From Chaetorhynchus papuensis (lineage: Eukaryota > Chordata > Aves > Passeriformes > Rhipiduridae), in assembly GCA_013396525.1 (NCBI GenBank), contig VWYX01000200.1, positions 555,475 through 619,474 of the forward strand: a DNA stretch of 64,000 nucleotides, given 5' to 3'. Made by a program: the position numbers and the translations under genes. Positions 50,701 through 61,109 of this stretch are shown in pieces. Each line of letters opens with the position of its first letter. The stretch's first letter is position 1. The notes below the pieces were generated by a model, which saw only the letters and a list, made by a program, of their open reading frames with translations, was not told where the DNA came from and did no database searches.

Positions 50701-53201
50701 CCTACATTATCTTACTGGATATTATTGCTCTAAAACAATTAGGAAGATTAATGTTGTCAGCTCCATTTTAGGCACTTTGACATACATGCACACTTCATCT
50801 GCTTTAAATACAGCAGACCTTTTGCAAATAATAGTTTTATATTTCTCTGACAAGGTATAATCCACAGTGAAATATATATTTGCGTGAATAGCCTTGATCC
50901 ATTAAAGGAAAGAAAAGGGATTTAGTCAGTAGAAAGAGTTACAATTTTCCAATACTAATATGCAGATTTAAACTAAGAGGCAAATAATTCAAAAGCATTA
51001 CTGTAGTCATCATTAAAATGAAAAATTCCACTTTGTCATTATATGACTTACAAGCAGAAGGGCATTTTAATAAATCACAACTCCTCAGTCTCCTTAATAC
51101 TTAGATTTTTCCTCTCCCATTTCTGCTGATAATGGGAATATCCACATGATTTGTCCTGATTGTTGTTTCACCCTCCTATTTTGTGAATTCCACTGTAGGC
51201 TACACCCAAAATGAGTTACACTGTGTACTACATTATATTTCAGAATTTAGTATTTTCTTTTAGAATTAATAAAATCAAAAAGCATATATTGACAAGCAGT
51301 TACTTTGAAAAGCTTTTTATATCAGTCATCTCTTTTTTCTCAGTATATCTAAATTTATAATCCTTAGGGTGGCTCATGAAAGCCATCATCTTGTAATCAT
51401 CAAGCCAACTGCTAAACCTCATTTCCCCTGGAAACTGCTCTCCTGATGCCTTCTACTCCAAAATCGACCTCCAATGCCTCTGGATTCAATTTCAAATTAT
51501 TTTCAGAACTTGTATGCTGAAAACATCCCCGACTGCAGTTGGCACATTACCAGTAACAGTAAATGGTGTGAACTTAAAGGCAGGTGCCATTATTTTACTG
51601 CCATGTTTTATAACTTTTAAACTCTGCCTATGAGAGGTCCAGTTTCACTGTCAGTGCTGAGGTTTCCAGGCACTGTAGCAGGATTTTCAGTAATTCTTCA
51701 TGGCAAGTGTGACATTATGCAATAGCATTGCAGATGCAGACTCTTTGCCAGCCATAGCTCTGGAAATATATCTACAAATTTATCAGGCAGAAAGGAGCCA
51801 GTTTAAACTTGGCACCCAAAGGCATTTCTTCCCTACACAGCCATGGTGCTGCAGAATTTTCCAACCAACAGCAAACCCAAGCTGGGTTCTGCATCCCTGC
51901 TGGGTGCTCTGACCACAGCTGACAGGGCAGCCCTTTTCTTCATGGTCCTTGGAAAAGCTGTTCTCTGCCTCTTCAAAACTCTGCTGACTCTCTGAAGCTA
52001 AAGAACTCTCCCCGAAGCCTTGGTTTTGTGCCCTTTCTTTTTTTAAGCATTCAACTGTATCTTTAAATGTCTGAGGCTCCAAAACTTACAGAATTCTTCA
52101 TTCAACACCAAACTGAGACAACGTGGGGGTCTCTTCAGTATTGTGTTATTTCTTTTTCAGAGGGCTTTTCAGAACAAAAAAGGCTAGATGTTAGTTTCAT
52201 AATAGAAGAAACAGAACAGAGTTGCATTAATTCCATGTTAAAAGATTATTAAATTTGCATTTCAGGTGTTGATACACACTTTGCAAGTAATTTTGCAAGC
52301 AAGTTTATGACTGAAAATGTTAAGGGTTGTATTCAATCAAAGTTTTTAAGAATAGTTTGTAAAGCAGTTATGTTTGGTATTTTGGTATTATAATCAGACT
52401 CTTTGTACACTCCTGTTTTTAATGTGTCCTTATAATAAGCAAAACCAAATTTTCAACATTCTCTCAGCTGTATTGGGATATAGTAAATTTACTGGAGTGG
52501 AGAATACAGCAACTGTGATCATGCAAGCAAATAGTTTTATACTTCAAATCTAAAGTAAGAACAAAGTATTCTGTGTGAAGCTGAAGTAATGTGGAAGCAC
52601 TGTAAATTTTCAGTTAAACAGATGTGTGGGCTTTTTATTAGATCTACAAAATTACTGAGTTACAGAAGCACAGGGTCAAACACAGTGACTACTGGGAAAA
52701 AAGAGAATTGGTGTTTTTATTAGTGCAAAGGCTGTAGATAAAGGAGAGTCACGACGACTGAAACCACCTTTCACTTCCCAATGAACCCTGCATAGAGTGG
52801 TTGGCACACAACAGCAGGATGATTTGGTTAGGTCTGTACCACCATGTGTAATACTATATAACTTACCTTGCTGGAAAATTTAATTTATAAAAACTTGGAA
52901 GCTACAGTTGTATTTACACATACAGAGACAAACAAAAATGTGAGAAAAATTATTGCCAAGAGAATCTCCCCTACTGGAATAATCTGCTTTTAGTGTGGTA
53001 TCAGAATCAGGTATCTGCAGCCTGAATCCATACAATGGACACCCTTTGCTGCAAGTAACATTTCATACCTTTTTCTGCCTTGCTTGTGTTATGCTTTTCA
53101 AGTAGGAGGTACCGAGGACTTTCGGGAAGAAAAGGCAGAATCACAGCTTGTATCAATGCTGGAACAATGATTGCTCCAAATAAGAAAGGCCACCGAGATT
53201 C
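2524..53201 (-). CDS. SLC2A9: SLC2A9 (GLUT9), 3' part of gene, seven exons
   Basis: Facilitative transporter of the major facilitator superfamily, class II GLUT branch; in vertebrates it moves urate (and hexoses) across the plasma membrane. Coding parts on the minus strand are 53201-53069, 44978-44791, 39630-39520, 31405-31304, 29308-29233, 12759-12632 and 2781-2524, totalling 996 nt (331 residues plus TAA). All six junctions have GT donors and AG acceptors and keep frame (phases 1,0,0,0,1,0). Visible family motifs in order: PESPRY after TM6, QLCGLNA in TM7, LGRRPLL before TM9, GPGGIPF in TM10, PETKN after TM12. Motifs such as TLAAVFSGLVIE and GEFFQQSQRPAA match GLUT9 rather than GLUT5 or GLUT7. 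The first visible exon begins in phase 0, so the N-terminal helices TM1-5 are coded upstream, outside the window. No frameshift or stop interrupts the exons, so it looks functional. Assigned from knowledge of the family without a database search. Confidence 0.95.
6530..6550 (+). repeat. (CAG)6 microsatellite
   Basis: Six CAG units followed by CAA inside the last SLC2A9 intron. On the transcribed strand this is CTG. It is short and not in coding sequence. Confidence 0.9.
9759..9880 (+). repeat. local short tandem duplications
   Basis: TTACTTTAACAC recurs with a 20-base period at 9761 and 9781, and AGATTATACTTTT recurs with a 40-base period at 9831 and 9871. Both look like slippage or small segmental duplications in AT-rich intron DNA. 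Confidence 0.7.
11058..11074 (+). repeat. A17 homopolymer
   Basis: Seventeen consecutive A on the plus strand (T-run in the SLC2A9 pre-mRNA). Similar runs occur at 14889-14904 (A16), 38368-38384 (A17) and 41640-41653 (A14). I see no retrotransposon body attached to them. Confidence 0.85.
12632..12759 (-). CDS. SLC2A9: SLC2A9 exon: TM10-TM11
   Basis: 128 nt: two bases complete the shared Gly codon, then 42 residues. The acceptor is GTTTCAG and the donor GTATGC. It reads GIPFVLTGEFFQQSQRPAAF, then a hydrophobic TM11 with TVNWLSNFAVGLLFPFIQ. The GEFFQQSQRPAA stretch is the clearest single marker for GLUT9 in the window. It ends in phase 0 after Gln. Confidence 0.96.
18746..18831. other. assembly gap (86 N)
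   Basis: A run of 86 unknown bases. Any open reading frame crossing it is an artefact of translating N. It is intronic, so the SLC2A9 coding sequence is not affected. Confidence 0.99.
23370..23840 (-). mobile_element. possible ancient CR1/L3-like LINE fragment
   Basis: The plus strand shows phrases resembling the complement of old CR1-family 3' regions, such as TTAGATCATCTGGTTCAAAT at the left and CCCTTCTTTGCAGCCC near the right end. Divergence is high and I infer family membership from these phrases only. Confidence 0.35.
25245..25281 (+). repeat. (TTTG)n microsatellite
   Basis: About five uninterrupted TTTG units followed by a T-run and further TTTG-like units, within the 16.5-kb intron. 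Confidence 0.85.
27420..27650 (-). mobile_element. CR1 LINE fragment
   Basis: The plus strand carries TGTCTCTTCTCAGGCTGAAA, then CCCAGTCCCTTCTCACAGG and GTTGATGTCTTTCCTGGAC. These match the familiar complement of an internal CR1 3' region (the 'ctccaggctgaacaacccc ... tgtctttcct' block). The terminal CATAGAAT repeat is not present, so both ends are truncated or decayed. Orientation is minus. The left boundary is uncertain. Confidence 0.7.
29233..29308 (-). CDS. SLC2A9: SLC2A9 exon: first half of TM10
   Basis: 76 nt coding 25 residues plus one base. It follows acceptor TCTACCCAG, begins NTVHWLPYLSIF and ends FCIGP plus G before donor GTATGC. The split Gly codon (G|GT) is completed by the next exon to give GPGGIPF, the class II version of the GPGPIPW motif of TM10. 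It is too short to stand out as an open reading frame and is found only from the neighbouring exons. A (TA) tract starts nine bases into the downstream intron. Confidence 0.93.
29309..31303 (-). other. SLC2A9: SLC2A9 intron (2.0 kb)
   Basis: Shortest intron in the window. It contains a run of 12 G on the plus strand (29992-30003). Nothing else recognisable. Confidence 0.85.
29992..30003 (+). repeat. G12 homopolymer
   Basis: Twelve consecutive G after CTCTCTCCAAC. Long G runs are uncommon in this AT-rich context and are prone to sequencing length errors. Confidence 0.9.
31304..31405 (-). CDS. SLC2A9: SLC2A9 exon: TM8-TM9 loop and TM9
   Basis: 102 nt coding 34 residues in phase 0. The acceptor is TTTTCCAG and the donor GTAACA. 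It starts GLVIERLGRRPLLIGGFGLM, containing the conserved cytoplasmic GRR motif between TM8 and TM9, and ends in a hydrophobic TM9 stretch closing with SLTLQ. In-frame length, intact. Confidence 0.95.
31406..39519 (-). other. SLC2A9: SLC2A9 intron (8.1 kb)
   Basis: Contains a perfect 10-bp inverted repeat at 32553-32578 and an A17 run at 38368-38384. From about 35150 to 36500 the composition is less AT-rich than its surroundings, which could mark an old unrecognised repeat. No exon seen. Confidence 0.85.
32553..32578. repeat. perfect 10-bp inverted repeat (hairpin)
   Basis: TTTAGGACAG and CTGTCCTAAA are exact reverse complements separated by six bases. They would form a stable stem in either strand. 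There is no T-run or gene end beside it, so a terminator role is not suggested. Confidence 0.85.
39520..39630 (-). CDS. SLC2A9: SLC2A9 exon: extracellular end of TM7 to TM8
   Basis: 111 nt coding 37 residues in phase 0. The acceptor is CTGATACAG and the donor GTAAGTATG. It starts IWYYTNNIF, which carries the NXI-type tripeptide (here Asn-Asn-Ile) linked to substrate selectivity in class II GLUTs. It continues IPYVTLSTGAVETLAAVFS, in which the STG segment and TM8 agree with GLUT9. The exon is a multiple of three and could be skipped without a frameshift. Confidence 0.95.
39631..44790 (-). other. SLC2A9: SLC2A9 intron (5.2 kb)
   Basis: Intron between the TM7 exon and the NNI-bearing exon. It includes an A14 run at 41640 and a CR1 copy at about 43965-44195 in the opposite orientation to the gene. 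No other feature recognised. Confidence 0.85.
43965..44195 (+). mobile_element. CR1 LINE, 3' end fragment (plus orientation)
   Basis: Reads in the sense direction of a CR1 3' end: GCTGGATATAAAGAAAACAC, then GTAAACACCTGGCAGAAGTT and GCCCAGGAAGGTTATGGGCT, and finally GGGATCTTCCAACCTAAACT before a decayed terminal repeat near CTGTGACCCTCT. It is diverged, and antisense to SLC2A9, unlike the other CR1 copies here. Confidence 0.82.
44791..44978 (-). CDS. SLC2A9: SLC2A9 exon: cytoplasmic loop and TM7
   Basis: 188 nt coding 62 complete residues after finishing a split Ala codon (G|CA) from the preceding exon. The acceptor is CTTTGCAG and the donor GTAAGT. It reads FQRFLGKDDV at the start, contains EEVLAESRVQRN in the charged loop, then VRWQIVTVVVTM and CYQLCGLNA. 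The last is the class II counterpart of the QLSGINA substrate-path motif of TM7. It ends in phase 0. Confidence 0.95.
44979..53068 (-). other. SLC2A9: SLC2A9 intron (8.1 kb)
   Basis: Intron between the TM6 and TM7 exons. It contains the 50.0-50.4 kb block, relatively CpG-rich and carrying tandem palindromes. The rest is AT-rich with no recognised element. Confidence 0.85.
50336..50376. repeat. two 15-bp palindromes in tandem, 26 bp apart
   Basis: CAGGGTACAACCCTG (50336-50350) and CAGGGTAAAACCCTG (50362-50376) are each perfect 6-bp inverted repeats with a 3-base spacer. The surrounding units share CTAA and GGGG sequence, so this is a duplicated unit of 26 bp. A partial third copy, CAGGGTGCACC, begins at 50293. 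The form is that of a dimer-binding site, but no factor is assigned. Confidence 0.85.
53069..53201 (-). CDS. SLC2A9: SLC2A9 exon: TM6 and start of the large cytoplasmic loop
   Basis: 133 nt coding 44 residues plus one base. It starts in phase 0 with ESRWPFLFG after the acceptor TTTGCAG and ends AAAAG before the donor GTATGA. The hydrophobic stretch from WPFLFG to ILPFL is TM6. It is followed by PESPRYLLLEKHN, the conserved GLUT segment at the start of the intracellular loop. It is the most upstream exon I can recognise in the window. Confidence 0.95.
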
Positions 53202-55761
53202 CTGCAAATGGATGCAAACAGGAGTCAGTAACACTCTCCCATCCAGAAGAAAAATAGCTTTGATGGGAAACACTGTGATTTTTCAGCATTCCAAGTGTTG
53301 AGTCCGTCACCAGAGTGATGTGTTCCTCCTGAGCTTAGTAAGCACTTTGAACACTTCCCCTCAGATCACCTTACTCAAGGGCCAAGCCCCCCAACATTTT
53401 TCGGTTGACAGTTTTTTTTTTACATTCTTCCACTTCAGCAAGGCCTAAAGCACCATGTGCTGCATGGTGTGGTAAGTAATCCACTCCTCAATCATGAAAT
53501 GGGGCCCAAGATAACTGAATAACTCCCAGAAATAATGGGTGGGCTGTCTCCTAACCAAGCTTTTCACTTACCCTTTTAGGTGAGAGAGGTGTTTTTTAAA
53601 AATTCTCCTGGGATGGGAAAACAACTTGAAAAAGTTTTTTGGCAAACAATTTAAAGCTTGAGGTAATTGGTCATCCTAAGAGCCTGCATTACCATGAAGG
53701 CTTCAAGACTCTACTTCTTCATTCCTTTTTTCTTTTTTTTTCCAATTGAGTGGAAAACTTTATGTAATGTAGGTGAATCAAAAGTATTTAATACTGTTTA
53801 TAGACAAATAAGCCTGAATCTTATTTTAAAAACTAGAAAACTAAGGTTAAGTCTTTAAAATCAGTCAATAATCACATAATCAAAGAAGGAACTGGTTTGT
53901 AATGAATAACAGGAAAACAGGCAGTATAACTTGTCACCTTCATTCCATATCTGCCTGGAATAATTTCCTGTGATATAAACCTGTTTGCTACGTACCGTAT
54001 AAAAAAATTTATGGAGTGTTAGAATTTTTGAAAATACTGCCAAATAAAAATCTTGATCAGTACAGCATATTTTCTGTAGGTTTTTTCCCACAATGTAAAG
54101 GACATTTCTTAAAGGACAAAAGTATTCTTAGTATACTGTTAATATCAGCATTCTCCCCACCTATGGAGACTTCCATGGAATAAGCTTACACTCCTTTTAA
54201 AGTCTCCTATAGTGTATGGTTTATCAGTTGGTCCCATTTATCTCAAATAACTCTTCTGAAAATGTTATTTTGAAAAAGTTGTGAACAAGACTCTGAAATT
54301 ACCCTTCACAATAAACAGCAAGCCCTGCTACTACAATGAAAAGCCCTCTATTTTTGCCATATAAGACACTGAGTGTCTTTTATTTCCTGTAGTAAACATT
54401 TTTGGTTTACTTTTTATCATGCTAACTTTTAAAGCCTTAAGGTAAACACTTAGAACTATGCTCCCACTTGCCATTTTGGCATGAATTGATCAATAAGTCA
54501 CTGAAACCAATGGAAACTTCTCCATCCATTTCGAAAGATTTCATGTCTTTTCAACATTATGGAGTCTGTGTTCTACTTGCTTTCCTCTTAATTTACATTA
54601 CAGAATTTTAACTCCTTCCTCCCTCTACAGAAAAGAAATAGTAGGGCGAATGTAAGTTTAAAGGATTCATTAAAATAGCTGGAAATAAGTCTGAACTAGA
54701 CCCTATAAAGAGAACTAAGAGAAGCAGGGAAAAGGAGGGTTTCATAACCTCTTTCAGAAGGAATACAAAAGGACACATACTGGGACAGTGCTCAGAAGCA
54801 CTAATAAGCTAAAGGCAAAAGACAGTGTAGGTGACTTATAAGACACTTAAAACACTTTGCCTCAATTGTCAGCAGGAAGGAGAAGCACACAGGTACTGCT
54901 GGGGGATAAGAAAAAAACTACATCCCATTTTATTTCAGGAAAAACTTAAAAGAGCATTAAATATTTTAATTACAGGGGACCTGATTTCATCACCTGCTCA
55001 GAATTGGTACAAATAACATGTCAAGATGGTAAAATTTAAATTTTAAACTGTCACATTATGGATATTTGCTTAGGCTGGAGTCTGAAAAACCTGGCTTTGA
55101 TGTATTTACAGAAGACAGTTAAATAGTAGAGCAAGTTTGACAACCACAGACTCATTCAAAGGTTGATGTAATGAAGTGCAAATCTGTAGAGACAGAAGAT
55201 CAGGCAGAAGGGAGGGGGATAAAGCATGGCATGGATTTATCAGCTGTGAAAGATTAAGGTGCACTGGAATAAAGTAAAGAAAATGTTGCCATGTCAGAGA
55301 ATCATCACCTAAAATGCAGAAAATGGAACTTACTGTAACCATCAAAAGGTGGAAAAGAAAGTGACATGGATAAATATCAACAGGCACTGCTGACAGATGA
55401 CCTATCCAAATCAAACTCAATAATCTATTTAAGCACCGGTTATGTTTTATATTTTCAGCAATTAGAAAGATTTTGATAAAATGTGAAGACACTCTCAGCA
55501 CAGAGCAGGTTAACAGTATACACACAGATAAATTTTAAAGGGAGAACTAAATTGTTGCCAGGGTCATGCAACAGAGGTGGGAAGAAGTGCTGAACTGCCC
55601 TGGACATGGACACTCATTTTTTGAAAGATCTATTGCGGCCAGTTAAATATCCCAGTATGAGAGGGAAAACAGGATCAAAAAGACTGAGTAAGGAAATATG
55701 CAACTGTGACAGGCTTCACTCTCTCTGTTTCTCTCTAAATAATTTCGCAGAAACAGAGAAA

Positions 55762-56000
55762 CATAGAATGGTTTGGGTTGGCAGAGACCTCAAAGATCAC
55801 CTTGTTCCAATCCCCTGCCACGTGCAGGGACACCTTCCACTATCCCAGGCTGCTCAGAGCCCCATCCAGCCTGGCCTTGAACTCTTCCAGGGCTGGGGCA
55901 TCCACAGCTTCTCTGGGCAGCCTGGTCCAAGTGTCTCACTACTCTCACAGTGAAGAATTTCTTCCTGACATCTATGCTAAACCTCTCCTCCTTCAGTTTA
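55762..56000 (-). mobile_element. CR1 LINE, 3' end fragment
   Basis: Best preserved CR1 copy in the window. The plus strand begins CATAGAATGGTTTGGGTTGG, the complement of the CR1 3' terminus. It continues through CACCTTCCACTATCCCAGGC and CATCCACAGCTTCTCTGGGC to AAGAATTTCTTCCTGACATC. The element lies on the minus strand, is 5' truncated, and looks younger than the others. Confidence 0.93.
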
Positions 56001-59000
56001 ATAAATAGATTTTATTTCTTTATTTATGTATTTATTTTAAAAGCATAATCTGGACATAGATCCCACTCCCCATTCCCAGCTGAGTATCAACCACTACTGC
56101 ACAGTCAGGCTCCTTATTTGCTCTCTGCCCAGGGTTTGGGTTTCTGTGCTGTAGAGATCCCCATGTCCCACTGAGCATCCTGACCCCAACTGCTCCTGAG
56201 CAAGCTCCCCACATCCTGTCTCCTGTCCATTCTAGAGCCACAGGGAAATACCCACACCCCAAACACCTTCTCCTAGGCTCTGCCTGGACATGGGGTAGCA
56301 CAGGACACTGCTCAGAGGATCCCAGCCCTGCTCTGCTCCCCTGTGTAACCACCATGCAATTGTCAAGGGCCTGGCTACCTCTACTGCTTGAAACATGAGG
56401 GAGATCAAAATAAATACTCATTGCCCCTTTCTAACATTCAGTGCACACGATGAACTGTGATCCCCCAGTGAGCAGGTCTATTTGCTACTCGCTATTAAAC
56501 AGTCACAATCTAAGTATTCTTTCTGGAATTAATTCCTTGAGGATGGGGTTGTGATGAGTTTTCTACAGTGCTGAACAACTTATAAACAGAAATGACCTTT
56601 TTGTGTAACTTTCTCATGTAAAATTACATATTTTACCCATTTTGTATGTGGGGAACAAAGAGACATAAGCCTCTGGCATCCAATGCAAGATACTCAAAAT
56701 ATCCAGGAAATAGTGATTTGGTGGTCTCTTCTTTTTCATGTTTCTATAAGAAGCAGGAACACTTAAAATTTTAGTTTGGCAAAATATAGTCACACACACA
56801 GACAGAAAGAATTACATCTAGTCTAATTTTTAAATGCCCTGAAGCATCTTGCCTCACCCTCCTTCTGCAGCTACAGAAGGATGCAGGTCTCTGTGATATT
56901 CTGTGTCACATCTGCCAGTTCCACAGGGACATGTAAGGTACCGTAGGGCATCAAGATGATATTATGTGCTCATATTCAAGCATTTGAATTTTGTCCTTTC
57001 TTGTAGAGACTTGGCACAAAAAATGCATATCAGAAATATTTCATTTACCACACAAAAAAAAAATCACATCCCTTCTCAGAACAGACTGGGTAAACTTATT
57101 TAGGCATGCAAAGCCGAGAATACTGCACAAGTTCAGCATTTGTCTGTTAATCTGCTACCATAAAACACTCCTAAAAGTAAAGGACAACCATGCTGGCCTG
57201 GGGCCAAGGACTGAAAAAGCATTGAGATGGAACTAATTTCTTAGCATTAGAACTGTCTTTTCTTCCTTTAGTCAAGGGTATGGCACAGTGGAGATGATCA
57301 GGAGGCAGCTGAGAAAAGAGAACTACATCTCAGGCTTCAGAGCAGCTAAAGTAAGGTGCAGAACAACTGCCTTCCTCTTACCTTCCTTGTATCACTCAGA
57401 CATGGCTCTACAACCTCCTCTGGATGCAGAGTACGCTGATCTCACAGTTCCATCCTTACTGGACACAATTTTCTCATTGCATGACCATTTCTGTAACCCA
57501 GTTTGTCAAAATGCATTTCAATAAGGGAGTTATAAATTGCTTACCTTCCTGTTTAAAATGGAGGCAACCCAGATAATATGTGTGTTTCACCTCTGTTCTG
57601 CACCCAGATGTGTATTTTTACAAGTTGCTAATAGAGTTGTGGCTCTGACAAGCAGATTACTCAAGTATCAGTATCTTTCCAGGTAATTAACAGTACAGAA
57701 AGGCACCAGACTCAAGGCTGTACAAGTCTGAAATAAAATTCACAGAAGTCAGCAGGAAACTTTTGTTACTGAGTACATGGCCTTTGAATCAGAACTTAAA
57801 ACAGCCTTGAAAGTGTCTGGTGTCCGAGTCCCATGGTTTTCTCTTCACTAAAGGCATGTTAGATCATGTACTCATTGAGAGGGAGAATTAAAGTATCCAT
57901 TACAAGTTCCCCAGATGGTTTTTTGCTCAGCTTTTTATTGGAGTAACAACAAGCTTTTTACTGCACACTTATATGGCATAATTTGTCTTCATTGCTCATT
58001 CATCTCCAAGAGAAGAAAAATTTCAGAGAAAAGCAATGGGAAATGGTGAGCTTTCAAATGGGATTATTATCAGCAGCCAGCATATATTCTTGAGCTTCTT
58101 TAGGAAGAAATATTAGAGCTATGCTGGAGTTAGGCAAAATTTCTGACAGAACTTCCTTTCAACAATGCATTTAGACTCAGGTTAACTTCCATAAATAACA
58201 AAATATAAAATAATAAATTAAAATAATTGAGGAGGATTTTCAAATAATTGATTTCAGAGTTTCAAACATGAGCATGTACTATCATTCTGATGCCCTTGGG
58301 TACCTCAGATGACCCTGTGGGATTGGCAGATGCAACACATAGAACTCTAGACACCTGCATCCTTTTGGGACTGCAATGGGAGATGAAGAGAAGTGCTAGA
58401 GGGCATCTAAAAATTGCATTAGATGAAATCTTTTTTTATGTGACTATATTTTGCCAAACCAAAGTTACAAAAGTTAGAGTAAGGTATATCGTGTTTAAGA
58501 GAAAAATAAACATAAAAATACCCAAAGCATGTTTGTTGTTTTGAAAACAACCAAAATGTTTGAATATTTAATCTTAATATTTTTTAATGACAACAATCCT
58601 GGTTTAGATTAAAAAAAAACCAACTCATTTTAATTTGACATTTACTTCCCATTTAAAAAATCCTTCAAGATACTAAAAAGAATATATCTCCCAGTTTTTT
58701 TCCTTTTGTCATCAGTTTCAAAAGCAAAGACACTCGAGTCTAGAAAACACACCCTCCTACTCAACATGATGACTGCATGCTACCTTACAATGCTTGACTA
58801 ACTTACCACAGCATTAATAGCTAATTTGTAAAGGACAAATTTACATATTAGGACATGAATTAGCAATAATGGGTGGTTCTACAATGCATAATGGAAAGCA
58901 AAACTGAAATGTTAATCATACAGAACCTTCAAAAAGGTTTAAGTGGTGCTTATCTCCCCAGCGTGTGAAACACTCTTGGAAGGAAGTCACAGGTCAAATT

Positions 59001-60475
59001 GGTTTAAATTTATTACTTAATAAGACATTTGTAGATATTATCAAATACTCAAGCACTAAGGAAACAGGAAAATCTGCAATGTTCACTTGCTTGTAAATAT
59101 CTGAAGCAAAGACCAACATACACAGGGTAAGGTGAGTTTTATAGACAGAGGCTGCTCAGTATTAGGTCAGCTACAATAAGTGAAAAACTCACCTTTTAAA
59201 GTCTGATAAAGTAACAGAAATTCACACTTTAAATGTTAGTAAAAACAAATGCTCTAAGTTTAGTTACACGTGTTAACTATGTTTCAGTTGATAAGGAGAA
59301 AATTTTCTGACAAATTATAAGTAACTGCTATCAGCCTCCATGGTGTTTTGATGTCTTTTTTTCCTTCACATCTGTTGAAGGACATCTTTCCAGGAAAGCT
59401 TGTCTACTGCATTTCCAACTGACCTAATTAAGCACAGAACAGCTACATAGAAATCTTCTCAAGGGTCAGGTGAGCACTGTTCTCTGTCTATGAGTAGCAG
59501 TCCTCACTGATGATAAACTTGCATCCCAATATTAGATGCTCTGCCATTAAGTCTTTTGTTCATCACTGAGTCTAAATTATGTATCTATCTCCATAGTGAT
59601 CTTGCTTCTATAACCACAGTTCCACTTTCAGACAACTCCTCTCCTGTAGGATGTTCCCCTTCCCAAATGAAAAACTGCAACTTTTCAATATTACGTATGG
59701 CCAATCAACCATGTGTTGTTAAAACTTCGGGAATTGAAGCCTCACAGCAAAACTTTAATGGACTGAAACTCATTTGCAAATATGAAGACACACAGCTGTT
59801 TCCCTGTGCATTACTTAATGAGTTCTGTACAGAAAAGGGATGAATAAATACTGTTGTGTCTGTCTCAGGGAACCAATAAAAAGTTGATTTATAATCTCCA
59901 GTAAATACATAATCTCAGCTGATCCACAATAGAGATAAACAAAATACCTCACTTAATGTCTCCATTAGAAATATATCAACATACACCACATTCCCCCAGC
60001 AGGGCTGGTATAACAGACTAGACCTCTTCCTGTGGGTGTTATTGAACTGTGAATATGCAACAACCCAGAGGGTCCTGGCAGCATTTCTGCACTTTTATCA
60101 GCACCACCAAGGCTGTGTCTGGTGCCTGCACAGCACCTTCCCTTGGCTGGGTCAACCAGCTCTTGGGTGAGGTGACCTTCAAGTCCCTGATACAAAACTC
60201 ACATCTTATACTGAAGTGCCTATGTCTTGATGAAAGGCTTGGAAATTGCTTTAGCAGTAAGAAACTTTGTGCCTTACGTGTTACTGTGTAAAGAGGATGG
60301 AAATGTCTCATTGCTAGAAAAGAAAAGAACTGAAAAGAATTGAAAAAGGATTGCCATCTTCAAAATCACTGCCTCAAGCAATTCTTAACTGTTGTGTCTG
60401 GTAGCAGGTTGTAGGAAGTGCAGACAGATATCAATCACGTGCTGAAATTAGTGACTATCTGAACAAGCACTGAAA

Positions 60476-60554
<79 letters not shown>

Positions 60555-60595
60555 TCATTCTTTCTTTCTTTCTTTCTTTCTTCTTTCTCTCTTTT
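60476..60595 (+). repeat. (CTTT)n microsatellite, about 115 bp
   Basis: An almost uninterrupted run of CTTT units. The pure part spans 60476-60556, followed by one ATTC interruption, more CTTT units and a pyrimidine-only tail. The gene strand carries (GAAA)n, a polypurine tract. It ends directly at CTTTTCAG on the plus strand. Confidence 0.97.
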
Positions 60596-61109
60596 CAGAA
60601 GTTCCTTTCTTCGTAAGGGTGTTTCCCTGAGTTATTCTTAGCAATATCATCCCCTTAAGGATTTGAACAGCCACTTACAAGCATCAATGTGTCTCCTGTA
60701 TCCTTAGCAGAGGTTTTAAAACACTCTTCAGGGAAGGCTTTAGCTTTTCATTCAGAGTTTTGCATTTTACTACGGGAATATAAAGCAGAGTTTCTTCTGT
60801 GTTTTTAAGAAATACTGTGCAAGCTCAGCAGTCCAGTGAATTGGCAGGGACCAGGGTAACTTGGAGTCCCCTTTTGCAAGCCTGACTCAGTAGCAGAAAG
60901 TTTCCAGGAGTACGAGACCAATTCCTCAAACTCTTGTTATAAACTTAAACAAATCCTGATCAAAAACCCTCACAACTGGGAATCAGAGCTGATGAGACAA
61001 ATTCCTGTGTTATTTTTCCCAAGTCCTACGCTAACTTTTGCTTTTAAGAACTCACTAAGAACTAGCAGTTTATATACAAAAACAAACTCCACAAAGCAGC
61101 ATGTTTCTA

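Noticed and set aside
55106..55525. Minus-strand hydrophobic open frame of 139 codons in the upstream intron
   Set aside because: Considered as the missing TM4-TM5 exon, but none of the expected GLUT motifs is present and there is no ATG at its start.
55606..55953. Plus-strand open frame of 115 codons
   Set aside because: Mostly an antisense reading of the CR1 copy at 55762-56000.
59965..60311. GC-richer patch with short frames on both strands
   Set aside because: No motif, splice pattern or repeat family recognised.
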